In this document: positions 1 through 11,889 of the stretch, in pieces | How positions within the stretch are numbered: position 1 is the stretch's first letter | How the letters are laid out: each line of letters begins with the position of its first letter | Position numbers and translations under genes: made by a program | Notes under the pieces: generated by a model | What the model was told of the DNA's origin: nothing | The model's input: the letters and a program-made list of their open reading frames with translations, nothing else | The model's database searches: none | NCBI GenBank assembly: GCA_022497155.1 | Contig: MU385714.1 | Coordinates: 682,001-746,000, forward strand | Reading direction: 5' to 3' | Length of the DNA: 64,000 nucleotides | Source of the DNA: Whalleya microplaca | Lineage: Eukaryota > Ascomycota > Sordariomycetes > Xylariales > Xylariaceae

Positions 1-1078
1 CGTCCTCCAAGAAGACTGACTGGAACGTCAGCGCAAAGCAGGTGGCCACTTGAGGAATATGAGTTAGTAGCTGCTGATTGTAGGATGCTCTAGCTGGCGA
101 TCATGAGTTCTGATATCTGACTTTATAAAGAGACTGCGCCTGAACTCAGTTGGCTGATCTTGTCACCAGCATAAAAAAAATAATAAGTTAGTAAATTACA
201 TACTGAGAGCATTCCCTTCTTCAAAAGTATTGGTTTCCGAGACCTTGTTCAGAGTCTTCTTGATGGCTTTGATAGCCTTGAGCCGGTGTATCATCGCGAA
301 CGTGACTAGGCTAGGATCTTGAGCCATTAGATCGGAGGCCGCAAGACCGAGGATCGCATGCATGAGAAACTCGTACTATTCTGCTTTTTAGCCGGGTAGC
401 CTCCTTGCTTTCACTGTTGACTCTTACGTTTTGAGATAGGCACGGAACTTCATGAGTCCAAATCGATTCGTTCTTCAGGGGATGATGCGGAAAACAAGAC
501 AACAAGAAATATTGGAAGAAGCGCATATCTTGCAGGCTAAAAAGGGGGACATGATGCTGCGGCTGTTTCCCCTTAGTAGAACCTCTAAAGGTACAGTAGG
601 CAATCAACATACTTGGTGAGTGATTTGGGGAGCTGCTGGATATTCGCATTTCAAGCCAGCTTTTCGGCAATGGCCACATGATGGTTGAGTCTCTTGACAC
701 TATTCGACTCAGCATGGGAACTATGATACTCAGCAGCTAAGAACATACCTTAATTCGTCGTTTCTTGCAATTGTAGCACCCGCGGCGGCTCTTAGTATGG
801 CCTTTCCGTTCGAACCTTGCCTTATGGCTAGAACTGCTCCTCAGAAATGTAGCTGTCGAAGGTGGGACGTTAGATACTGCCAGCGTCTCATTCGATGTGG
901 ACGCCGAGGCACCGCCAGCAAAATAATCAACATCGTTTTCTTGAAGAAATGCTATATAACCAAAGTCGTTATTATCCGAGGGCATCAATTGTAAGTCTGT
1001 AGGGTTGAACGTAGTCTGATGGCTCCATTTTGAAGTATGATACGCTCTAGTTTTATCATTGGCCTCTGTGAATCCCAT
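1..1078 (-). CDS. Zn2Cys6 (Upc2-like) transcription factor, 3' end off the window
   Basis: Partial fungal zinc-cluster regulator, expected to act in the nucleus. The ATG at 1078 opens a low-complexity N-terminus, then the first half of the zinc cluster (RRGCYNCKKRRIK). An intron with GTATGT donor splits the cluster. Exon 613..699 completes it (CQETQPSCGHCRKAGLKCEY), giving all six cysteines. Later exons 428..562 and 204..375 read DMRFFQYFLLSCFPHHP and YEFLMHAILGLAAS, and a last exon entering the left edge reads ATCFALTFQSVFLED. These match the middle region of Upc2-like C6 regulators. Modelled exons: 749..1078, 613..699, 428..562, 204..375 and 1..about 49. The 3' acceptor of exon 3 (562) is the least certain junction. 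The target genes cannot be inferred. The remaining C-terminal half lies outside the window. Confidence 0.85.
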
Positions 1079-4000
1079 GAGAACGGTCTAAAAATAAAAT
1101 GAAGCGCAACTTTAGAGAATACCACCCTCTAAACAATCGGAAGAGATCTTGAATACGCCTTCGAGGGTTAAAGTGCTGATCTGCCGAGATCGATCAAGCG
1201 CCAGCCTTCTGGTCGAGCCGGCCTCGTCGATCGTGGCTGTGTTAGTAATAGTGAAAGCTGAGCTGAATCGACAGCGTGTGATTAGGCTACCATTCATAAT
1301 AGGCTACACCGTATATTGACGACTACCCCTATTGCGACAAATCAGCTTGGCATTCGTATCGTCGTAGTGATGGACCTGGCTGACAAGACTGTCAGTGGCG
1401 GTAATGTTGTTTTCTTCTACTCAGATATTCGAGAAGGGTTCTAGTCATTCCCAGTGATTCATTCATGTAAACTGGCGGTTGATTTGCAGCTCAACCAGTA
1501 AACCAATACTACGTTGACTCGGCACCCCTCATACTCACAACTATGGATTCGAACTCATATAAGCGAGAATCTGAGCGACGGTGATTAGTATAAGTATCAA
1601 ATGACATTGTATATGATTTTGTTTTATAATGATAGAAATAGCTAGAATGAGTATTGGAACAAGTCGAGGCTTAACAATACGGTGTCGTAGCCGTTCCTCC
1701 AAACTTGCTGGTTCTGCTATGGGGAATCAAGTCGACAATATATACATTCCATCTCACTTCTCTCAGCCGACGATGAAGAATAGAGAAGCACAGAGCTGAG
1801 ACTTATGAGCAAGGCTGCCTAGTGTATGAGTGAATCATCGACGAGTTCAAGAAAATGACTAGAACCCATGAGGTCACTTATTCGCAACTCGAACCCCGTC
1901 AAGGCCAGGAATGATTTAAAAGGATTAGGGGTAAATATCAAGTGAAGTGCCTGGGTTAGTACTAGACATATTACATAATGACACTCAGCATGTCAACCGA
2001 GAATGGGAACCTCACTGCCGCGAACTTCTCATGAACTTCTCTGCGCTGGCCTTTCACAGAACTCGATCAAGGTGAGACATAGCACAATATATGGTATTCA
2101 TGCAGATGTCCGACGGGTTGAAATAGGAAAATTCTCCTTGGTTCTCACTCTGAGTCCGGCGTCGGGATTTGTTGAACGGATGGGGGGACGCGAGAGGAGC
2201 ACCGCCATTGGCGTGACGTGTCTCAGCCAGCTCAGTAATCGAAGACTTGCATGTATGGGTTATACGAACACGTTGTTGGACCTGCTTCCGCTCAATTCCC
2301 CAGGCAGTCCGGGCCATAGCATGCCGACTATTGTATGTCGTGACTTTCGCGACCAAGCTTGACCCGGCTTCGCATTACGGAATCACGTCCCCGTAGACTG
2401 CTACCTTGAAAATCGGTCGGAAGCATGAACCGGCGTCGTAAGAGTTGGTCAGATTGCGCCGCAGTTCTACGTAGCACACGTCCTGATAGTGCCTTTTGAA
2501 ATGAAGTCGGTCTAAGGAGTGGGACCCTGGAAAGCAATTCAATAATTCTCTATGTTGGCACCTTTTAATCTTACAGATTGAATCTATTTACTTGCAGGCA
2601 GAAAGTTCTCGAGTAGCAAAAGACCCAGCGATCTATTGCCTGCTACCTGGCGATCTTGATATTGGGCGTGTAAAACCTTTTATGATGGTCAGCTTGACCA
2701 AGCCCAGCTACGCCGCTGCGATCGACATATTAATAAGGCCAAGCGCTGAAGCGCCGTGGCACCATCACGAGCGTATCCATCTGCCATCCACTTGGGTGCT
2801 CATGACAATTCGCGGAGATATGGACTGTTGGGACATCGTCGACTTCGTGATAAACTTGACTTTCCTGATCTGATTCCTGATTACTGGCGGCGCAAAACTC
2901 GAGGCGTGATCCTGTGGCGCCGACCTAATTTCGCTGGATTGTTTCACGCCGACACAAACTGTTCCATGTCGCGCAATTACATGGACCATTGATAAGCTTT
3001 TTTTCTTGATCCTTTCCCGCTCTGGATGGGCCCCCCTTGGCGGCTTGCAAGGGTCTACGTAGATCCTCTGCGCACCGGCACCTCCACGTAAGAGACTAGG
3101 ACGAATAGAAGCAAGGAAGAAAAAGAAAACGGGGCCCCGAGAGGTTGGTCTGGTCTCGACTGTCGTTCGCCCGGTCAGCAATACGCGCACACATCCTGAC
3201 ATCGACCAAGAGCAGCCCACAACGGACGTGGATCGAATCAGAACAACAACCTGTTTCCCTGCCGCCCAGAAGACTAGAAGAGAGAGAGAGAGAGAGAGCG
3301 CACGGCATGTGATGGACGACATCCGCCTGTATGTACTGGATATTGTTATGACTTACCGATCGTAGCAGCAGCAACAATGGCGGAATCGCAAGCCAGTGGA
3401 GGGAAAATAAGGTTGTCTATCCTTTGTCATTCATTAGTTCATGCGTGTAGTAAGTTATACAGATATATAACGTTGTTTTATGCTGTGCCTCCCCCCTGAG
3501 AACACATGCACTTACGCACTTACGTATGTAGATGGGATGAACATAGCATAAGGTAGTTATTCCGGGGTTTCTAGTGTTTCATCAAAATTGGACCACGAAA
3601 ACTTGACTCAGGGCTGGCAGGTGTGAAGGAATGTTGGCGCACTGGCACGCTGAGGATTCCATCAACAAGCCGTTCTAAGGGATTCTTGATTCTCTAGCGA
3701 ATCGGACAGTAACAATTCCATGCACATCACTGTCTTCGTGTTTGGGTGGCTCCAATCATTCATCGTCCGTTCCTGCAGCTCCAATCCAAGTTCTACGCAG
3801 CACGCAGTACGAAGGTTGTGTACCTGCATAAAAAGAGCACCTAGGTAGGGTTAGTGGCCAGCCAGCGCGAGTCCGGTCGGAATGAGGCCTGACTTGTCAG
3901 GGGTAATATAGCCAGATCCCTCCCTGATTGGTGGATGGACAGGTGTGGCAGCAAAAGATTGTAGCCGCTACACGAATGACAGCGGTACATATGGTGGTCT

Positions 4001-5380
4001 AATGAATATGTTGGCGCACAGAACAGAAGAAGCACAATTGAGCGTCATTGACGCATTGTGGAAATTATAAGGTGACACTGTCACCACGACTGTGCACCGA
4101 ACTGACTGATCAGTATTGCAGAACATGGAGAAGATAAAATTTGGTGCCCTCAGTAATATTAGGGCAAGGGGCGTAGGATGGTTGGTCTGCTGTTCTCGAA
4201 TTTTCGCAATTATCTAACAGCATCTTGGTATACTACGGTACAAAGTACATAGTGCGCAGCTGGGTGGGAACGGTGCTGCTGAGGCTGCCTGGGCCAATCA
4301 AATGCCACATGTCAGGCAAGGTTGTTTTTCATCCGAACAGCTGGGCCGGCAGCCCAGGGGTAAAGACCCACTAAAGCTTGGTTGGATATCGACCCCCTAT
4401 AGGCGGCGGCACGGTTCCTGCTCGGCGACTATTCCGGCCCTGGCACTCCCTAACCACGCTAACAACCGCCCTGAAAAATAACGCTTCTAGCAGGTCTAGG
4501 TAGCAGGTCTAGCAGGCCTACTACTACTAGGTATGTAGCAGGTCCAGCTACGTAGGCCGCCCCACTGCCCAGTCGTCAGGTACCTAGGTACACTGTATGC
4601 CCCTGTGCCTGTCCCAAACCCCAGGCTTGGAAAGCCTGACATCCCGGCTCCACTTCCATCTCCTCCCCTTCGTGTAAGACAGATCCACGGTATCCCTCCG
4701 TTCTCTTTACCAACATCCATCACGCACGCTTTAAAGCTTTCTTTTCGTCCGCCTCCATTTTTTTCACTTCCCTCTCTCTTTTTTCCGGTCCTTCACCGAG
4801 TATCATCACTCTCTTTCTCAGAGTCAAGTCATTCATTTCTTGTATCATTTACATTGCCTGTCACCCGGTCTTCACGCTCCAACCGTCGTCTCGCCTGTTT
4901 TCTGTGATTGGCCTTCGTCTTGAGAACTGAACTGCTGCCCACGTTGTGTCCTCATTGTTCAACGTCACACGCACACACAATCACAGCCAACTCATCCCTG
5001 TCCAAAGAGGAGTGCAACTACACTTATCAACCACGCATCATTCACTCTGCGTCTTTGATAGATTGCACGAGCCAATAACTATACAGCGCAGGCGTCCAGC
5101 AAACAGACCACACATCCGGCGAACTCGCTCCCTTCATCAGAAGCAAAATCTTCTGATAAATATCACTCTCATTGAGCAGACTGCTGGTACCTCGACGCTC
5201 TTTGGTAACCTCGACTTTGAGAACAGAAACAAACAAAGAACCAAAAATAGAAATCCATTCACTTTCAGATCAGCATCACTCGTCAGAACAAAAAAGGCCT
5301 TGCCTCCGCCTGGATAGCACCAGGTTGATAAAAACGATTCTAGGCCCGACTAACATAGTTTACGAGTGGACCATCCAAAA
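1079..5380. other. Intergenic region with GH128 leader and simple repeats
   Basis: No gene is supported here. Short ORFs on both strands near 2.0-3.3 kb overlap one another and show no family or splice structure. An (AG)n microsatellite lies at 3278-3298. Around 4490-4590 there are repeated CTAGGT/AGCAGGTC words. From about 4730 to 5370 the plus strand becomes pyrimidine-rich with long T and CT tracts, as expected for the promoter and long 5' leader of the GH128 gene that follows. Confidence 0.6.
3278..3298. repeat. (AG)n microsatellite
   Basis: Uninterrupted AG dinucleotide run of about ten units in intergenic DNA. It creates a spurious serine/leucine-rich reading frame on the minus strand. 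Confidence 0.9.
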
Positions 5381-6673
5381 ATGTATGCCAAGCTTAGCAT
5401 TCTGGCGCTTTGCGCTGCCTCCTCCATGCAGGAGGTTGCCGCTGCTTCTCTACACCGCCACCACCACTTGCACCCCAAGAGGGATATCGCCTACGTTGCG
5501 ACCGACGTTGAGGTCATCACCGACTACGTGACCGTGACCGTCTTCGAAGGGGAGGAGCCCACCTCTGCGCCGGCCCCGTCCTCGGCCGCCCCCTCTTCCA
5601 GCGTTGACGCTCAGGCCAAGATTGCGGATTACTCGGAGCAATCCGCTCCCGAGGTCAGCTCTACCTCGTCGACACCAATCGTTGTGCCCACGACCTCCTC
5701 GACTACGCCCGTTGCCGCAGTCGAGTCAACCAGCGTTCCCGTCGCCAGCCCGACTACCCTCGCCACCGCTGTCAAGATTTCTGCTGCTATAAACCTTGGC
5801 GGCGACCTGCCTACCACCACTGAGAGCTCGTCCATTTCGAGCCGAGCTGCTGCAGACACCCCGACAAACGCTGTCAAGATCGCCGACGCGTCGTCCCTCA
5901 CTTCCTCGGCCGCGGCTGCTGCCACATCTGCTGCTACGTCTGCGGCAGCCAGCTCCAGCGGGAGCAAGCGAGGAGCTGCCTACAACGATGTCAACCTCGT
6001 CGAGACCCTCATTGGCATGTCTAAGGACATCTCGTGGGCCTACAACTGGGGTTCGTCCAGCGGCGGGCTAGACAGCAAGGTCGACTACTGCCCTATGCTC
6101 TGGTCTTCGGCGGCTGACCACTCCTCCGACTGGGACGAGAAGGCCTCGGCTGCCATTGCCAGCGGTTCTAACTGTCTTCTCAGCTTCAACGAACCTGACT
6201 TCCCCTCGCAGGCCAACATGTCGCCTGAGGACGCCGCTACGGCGCACATCCAGTACATGAACACGTACGCCGGCCAGGCCAGAATCGGCTCGCCCGCCAT
6301 CTCGAGCACCCAGAGCGACACCCAGGGTGTCAAGTGGCTTGCGAACTTCTTCACTGCCTGCAACGGTAAATGCCAGGTCGACTTCTGTGCCGCCCATTGG
6401 TACGGTCCCGGCGGTTCCGACGGTGCGGACCTCTTCCTGCAGCACGTCAAGGACGTATACACCACCTGCCAGAACAAGCCCGTCTGGATCACCGAATTCG
6501 CCGCGGAGAGCGGTGACGTTGACCAGTTCATGAGCACCGTCGTCGAGAAGTTGGAAAGCGACGAATACAGCTTCGTGGAGAGGTACTCGTACTTCATGGC
6601 GAAGGAGGGCAGCCTCTTCGAGTCGTCTACCACTCTGAGTTCGTTCGGCAAGATCTTTGCTGGCGTCTCGTAA
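5381..6673 (+). CDS. Secreted GH128 beta-1,3-glucanase (glycosyl hydrolase catalytic core)
   Basis: Single-exon gene of 430 residues. It has a signal peptide (about residues 1-22), then a KR dibasic site at 33-34 suitable for Kex2 processing, then a Ser/Thr/Ala/Pro-rich linker to about residue 200 with a second KR site (GSKRGAAY). The C-terminal catalytic domain starts near NDVNLVETLI. It carries the two acidic motifs of clan A enzymes: SFNEPDFP with the likely acid/base E271 and WITEFAAE with the likely nucleophile E372. The layout matches fungal Asl1/GLU1-type enzymes (PF11790) that cut beta-1,3-glucan in the cell wall. An in-frame GTG lies 15 bases upstream, but the ATG at 5381 gives a clean signal peptide and was chosen. 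The linker suggests heavy O-glycosylation and wall association. A run of 16 G follows the stop at 6748-6763. Confidence 0.92.
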   Translation: MYAKLSILALCAASSMQEVAAASLHRHHHLHPKRDIAYVATDVEVITDYVTVTVFEGEEPTSAPAPSSAAPSSSVDAQAKIADYSEQSAPEVSSTSSTPIVVPTTSSTTPVAAVESTSVPVASPTTLATAVKISAAINLGGDLPTTTESSSISSRAAADTPTNAVKIADASSLTSSAAAAATSAATSAAASSSGSKRGAAYNDVNLVETLIGMSKDISWAYNWGSSSGGLDSKVDYCPMLWSSAADHSSDWDEKASAAIASGSNCLLSFNEPDFPSQANMSPEDAATAHIQYMNTYAGQARIGSPAISSTQSDTQGVKWLANFFTACNGKCQVDFCAAHWYGPGGSDGADLFLQHVKDVYTTCQNKPVWITEFAAESGDVDQFMSTVVEKLESDEYSFVERYSYFMAKEGSLFESSTTLSSFGKIFAGVS

Positions 6674-7353
6674 ATTGTTCATTTACGGCAATTTCAGCGC
6701 CATCTTTCAACTTCTTGTAGAACTAGTTAGGGCAGGCATCTTGCATTGGGGGGGGGGGGGGGGATATCTTAAAAACACTGCGGTCTTTTCGCTTCCTTGT
6801 ACATAGTTTACAATAACATTGCGTGACGGGTCACCTTACACTGCGATTCTGTGTTCTGGACACAAATCGGGGACATTTCGGTGTTAGAGGATAGATCCAC
6901 GAAGAATACGAATACAACGAATTCTATACAATGTTGCATTCTTCAGTTGTCTCTTTTGAATCAATGAGTGCATTCCTCCTAGGGATATTATGCTGATCAA
7001 GAGCCAGATATGTGTGATCATGGGCCTGTAGACGATGGTACTTTCTAATGCAAAAGATTGTACCTGGCAAGACTGAGCTAGCTGAGTATTCGATCGTATG
7101 TCCTGTTGAGTTTGCAATCCTAAAGCGCCGTAGTTCGTAAACGGCCTCGGTGCGCCCGAAATGATGCACCCCTGGCAGACAATTATAGATATCCGCCCCG
7201 GGCCCACCCAAGCCCCGAACGCCAATACAAGGAGAATCATAATCTCATCACCCATACCCGCCCACATACATAACACAATCTCATCATCCCCTATCTGTCT
7301 ATCTACTTACCTGGCCATCCATCTAGCACCGCGGCAGAGACGGACACCTAGCA
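6674..7353. other. Intergenic region between convergent genes
   Basis: 3' flanks of two convergent genes. The only notable element is the poly-G tract at 6748-6763. No RNA gene or supported ORF is seen. Confidence 0.6.
6748..6763. repeat. Poly-G homopolymer (16 G)
   Basis: Sixteen consecutive G in the 3' flank of the GH128 gene. The length may be unreliable because homopolymers of this size are error-prone in sequencing. Confidence 0.85.
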
Positions 7354-9530
7354 TCATTGGCTCATATTGCTGCTCAGACTGCTCCAATCCCTACACGTAA
7401 CGCCGTCGTCCTCGACGGGGTCCTGGCCGAAATACAGCAGCCGCGTGTCGTCGAAGCGCATATTCCGGAACCGCTGGCGCTTGCTCCGCAGGCGCGCGAG
7501 GTCCGCGGCCACGGCGGCCCGCAGGCTGCCGCCGCTGCCGCGCATCCGGTGCTCGCCCGGCGTCAGCCCGAGCCCGAACCGCGTGTGCGCCGGCGCGATC
7601 GCGACGACCTCGCCCCGCCCGCGCTCTCCCACCGCCACCGCCGCCGCCGCGCTGGCGCCCCCTGCCGCGGACCTGCTCCCGTTTCTGCCCACCGTGCCCA
7701 CGCGCGACGAGGGCGACGAGGGCGCGGGGGAGGGTGGCGGCGCTTCCTCGTCTGTCGCTGAGGAGCCGCCGGAGCTGCTGCTCGGCGGCACCGTCGTCGA
7801 GTCGGAGGCGTTGGAGCCGGAGCCGGAGCCGCTGGCGCTCGCGCTGGCGCTGGCGCGGTCCGCCGTCACGGTGCTACTCTCTAGGTCCGTGTCCGTGATG
7901 TGTCCGTACTTCTGCTTGGCGCGCATGGGCAGGTTGGCGAACGCGCGCGAGGTGAGGTGCTGCTGGGAGAGGAAGAGGGCCGAGGCGGGGTCCGCGGTGC
8001 TGCTGAGCGTGCCCGCGTTGTCGGGCGACGTCACCCATTGGATTACGAGCGCGGAAAAGAGGACTGGAGGTTAGCATTATTGCTCAGGATCATTAACTAG
8101 AGGGGAGAAAATGGGCGTAGCGGAGGGTGGATTTGAAGAAAATATTCGATGCTTTTGAGTCGTAATTGTAAAAGTGGGAGACTTACTATCCGCGTTACAG
8201 CACATTAGACATACCCATCCGAGCTCGCCCTCAAGCGCCATGAGAACCGTGAGATTCCTTTCCATTGTTAGTTACGAGATCATCGTACAACGAGTAAATA
8301 CTTACACTACGCTCGACGTAGTCGTTCCTAGGGTACCGAGAAGGGTACGCATAGCTATGGCGCGCAATCTGGGGTTGGTCGGGTTGCATGGCAGAGGGTG
8401 CAACGAGTAAAGTTCTGCCGACGGACTGTCAGCCAAACGATCTGTAAGTCTCGTGAAGAAATGCTTACTTCTTAATGGTTTCAAAAATAGGACCGTGAGA
8501 TAAACCTATTGGCCTGTAAGCTGGCCGTCTCTATGCTTTGCGGGATGAGGATCCGTACGTTCACGAGAATATCGAACGTGATGAGAGGTATCATCGCTAT
8601 CTTCTCAACTCCGATAATGCATTGCCCATCATCCATACGCGCAATGCGACTAGAGCTGTCAGAATACAGTCAAGATTGCAACTGATCACCTAGGGCTCTT
8701 ACAAGACGAAGTTCAAAATGCACACGACCACATATAACGCTATCAAGGAGTCAGCGGTTTCGTTTTCATCGTAGTAGCAAACGCCGTCTGAAACTTACTG
8801 AGTATGCCGAATGAGTTAAAAAGATATAAATTTGATTGCATTCGTCGCTTCGCGCCACCTCGGATGATGAACTGATGAGATATGGTAAGACTGCGAGCTA
8901 GATTGGAAACGGGGTCGAGGGGTCACATACCGCCTTTTCAACGAGGAAAAGATATATTAACTATCCATGAATGAGTTCAAGATTCGTCAGTTTAATCCAT
9001 GGCTGTCCACTCACTATCTGGAGTCATTGTCAGTTATATTGCGCCATCGAGTCAGTGATTGAGAGCAGACCGACTTTTGTCGTTACATAGCAAGCCAAAC
9101 ATAGTATAATGGCCGCCGAACAGACGTTCATATCAGAGTTCAGGCCTATCCCGTAGTGGACGATAGCCGTCGAAAACACGAATATCCACGAAACTGAGAA
9201 TATCGCGAGCACAACTAATGCCACAGCATCCTATCAGCGTATATTCATATGGTGGAAGCTAAGCTGTGAACCTACGCCAAACGACAAAGGGCAGGCGTTT
9301 CCATGTCTTAACGACGAGCGATCGCCGAGCTAGACATGTCATTAGCAGCCATTAAAACTAGGGGTTCGAGGGAACGGGCACAAACCGATGAAGCTTGACA
9401 GGATGGAGATGGCGCTGAGTGAGAGTACCACGCTGGCGATCGTACCCGCGATAGGCTCAGAGGCAGGGACTGATATTGCGGTTTTGTCTCGCCCGGATAT
9501 GAACGAGGCTATGGGATATGGCATCAACAT
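7354..9530 (-). CDS. Seven-transmembrane orphan protein, about 11 exons
   Basis: Assembled from many short exons, most with clear GT..AG borders and consistent phase. Order from the N-terminus: helix 1 (SVVLSLSAISILSSFIG), a loop with KTWKRLPFVVW, helix 2 (LVLAIFSVSWIFVFSTAIVH), helix 3 (CSAAIILCLACYVTTK), LIYLFLVEKAFIIRGG, YVVVCILNFV, SSRIARMDDGQCIIGVEKIA, VYLTVLFLKPLR, NPRLRAIAMRTLLGTLG, NLTVLMALEGELGWVCLMCC, and FSALVIQWVTS. A long Ser/Ala/Gly-rich cytoplasmic tail of about 220 residues ends at 7354. This is a pattern I recall from uncharacterised 7TM membrane proteins of filamentous ascomycetes, possibly GPCR-like; no ligand is known. The ATG at 9530 is chosen; 9524 is also possible. The junction after exon 3 (donor GTCGGT) is the weakest, and an upstream exon cannot be excluded. 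Confidence 0.75.
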
Positions 9531-11889
9531 TTTCAGAAGATGGCGTCGGCACCGGAAAGATGTTGTCAAAGGAAAAGTCCGGACAAACAGCAGAGGACTA
9601 AAGTCATGGTGTCCGCCGAGCGTTGAAGTAGGCTCGGCGAGTTGCCATGCTTGAGGGGGGTCATGAAGGTTTGCTCAGTTGACAGATGCCATTACGTGAC
9701 ATGGACAAGAAGGTTAATAATAACAGGATCGCGGTACGCATATGTTAAATGCTACTTTTATGTCCTAGGGACGTTTTAATCCTGATTTATAGGAACCCTC
9801 ATATGAAAACCAGCCACGACGAACTATCCTAGCAGCATCTCAAGACTACGTGCTTCTCTTTCAAAAACCAACATTAAGAAGAATATTGGTCGTTAACCGC
9901 CTGGTATTTGGATATGGATGGCATTACCTTGCTGCCTCACTCTTTTTGGACAGACCGTTCTACGCTGGCGCTGGCTGCCCCAGTCCTAAGATCATAAAGA
10001 AGTGAATGTCGTGAATCAACCATGTGGCTCTACGTAGGGAGACAGTCCCCAAGTTCCAGAGATGCCAGCTGCATTCAGCTAAGATTATATCCATAGAACA
10101 AACTTTAGAGCACTACCAAGTCAGATTGGGCATTATCCAAGATTAACTATTGCCGTACGCCTGGAATTAGAATGGGAGTAGTTGAACGGGTTCAGGGCGA
10201 TCCTCAGCAGCACTTCTCGGCCCATCAACGAGGAACGGCGAAGTTAAACAGACGCTTTTGGTAAGGACTGGAAGCTTAACATGATGTCTAACCCACCTAA
10301 ATGAATGGCATAGGGTCGTCCTCTGAGAATCGTCGAGCCCGAAAGTAAATAGTCCCTACGTCAACCTTTCCATATTTGACCCGGCATGGCCAAAAGGGGA
10401 AGCAGGTCGCCTGCGTGTCCACCTTGATCCCAAAAGGGCGGATGCCTGGATGTTCAAGGAATCGGTCTCCCTGTTCTATTGAGGTTAAACCTGAAAATCG
10501 GCTTACAAGCATCAGTAGTAATCATCAAGCGGTCTCATAAGCGACCATGACATGTAGTGTCTGCAACACACATTGAGACATTTCAGCTGGACAAGGGCGG
10601 TTTGTTTCTCTGGCTAACCTGTCGTCGTCCGCAGTGATGAGTTGTCTTATGCGGTGCTTCACTAGGACGCGTGTTATCGGACTTCAACTCGGCCATTCAG
10701 GCGATCATGGGAGATAAAGTAGTGTGACTACCTAGACATCGACCTATCCTAGATCCTGAATTGACATGAACGCTGAACTCTTGTTCATGCAATAGGTAGG
10801 TAGCTTCTACAACTGGTCCTGTTAGGATCCAGTGCTTGTTTCGTTTCAGAATAGGTTTAGTACAGATCTGTTTTTTTGGTGAATATCTGCGGTTTAAGGG
10901 TTTGAAAGTTCAATAAGGCTCCAGCCCACGGTCTGAAAATAGCACCTCGTGGCCCGTTTAGGTTCAAAAAGGCGACCCAATCTTGTTGTTTTAGCTTTAG
11001 AGTGTAGATGAGATCGGACAGTTAGATCGCGTGGGTGATCGGATTGGGGCTATCGGCTCATCTTTTATCAGCTGAGTGTGGCAAGTTCTGAAAGACAAGG
11101 GGTCACATTTAACTATATGTAGGTTTCGGATTTGGGATATCCTCGCAAGACCTAAGCAGCCAAGGTCGATGTTTTCATCGGCTCAGACTTACAAAGTTTT
11201 GTCCGTTCTTAGCGGACGTGGGAACGATGCCGAGATATTATTGTTCATCGGTCGTTTTACAACTGTAAGTCATACAATGAGTGAAGAAACATGTTTTCGG
11301 TATGAGAATACTACGCAAGGTGAGTATCAATTTTAGACGTTAAATCGCTGAGAGTCGGCTCATTCGAGCACGTGAGTTTCTATTGAAGAGTATCTTCCTG
11401 AGCCACGTTAACATCGCCCACATATACCATGAGTGAACAAACAATAGCAAGGCGACTCTATATGCTTCACAATATCCTAGCGATTTCACCAAGCAAGCAA
11501 GTAATAGCACTTTCATTCTTTGCCGTATTGGCTATTGGCTTCAATTAGACGGGCATGACACCCGCCCAACGCCGACTCAATTCAAGCAGATTTTGGCTGT
11601 GATACAAAGCAAACGCCACCGGGCCTTGAACGCCAGACCGATGCATCTCGGACAATACACATAAATCAGCGCCTTTTTGGCCTATCGGCGCGAACAAAAC
11701 GCCTATTCTATCCGATGTATGAACCCTCTGATCGTCCACTCGTTCCGACATCTCCGCGTCATAGCCGTATTAACACACATGCAAATTATTCATTATGTAT
11801 ATGGCTGACGATCCGTATCAAACAAAGCTCCCGTGCACTCTGGTTCTAGATACGGTCTTCAGCAGTAGTCAAGACACACAGAAATTTCA
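9531..11889. other. Intergenic region, nothing recognised
   Basis: AT-leaning sequence with only short ORFs (for example 10297-10512 on the minus strand and 11076-11336 on the plus strand), none with family similarity or splice context. No tRNA or repeat structure was found. Confidence 0.5.

Noticed and set aside
2765..3322. 185-codon minus-strand ORF
   Set aside because: Runs through an AG microsatellite (SLSLSL) and has no family signal or splice context.
7357..8074. Plus-strand ORFs of 134 and 235 codons
   Set aside because: Antisense shadows of the GC-rich tail of the 7TM gene, whose exons are supported by splice sites.
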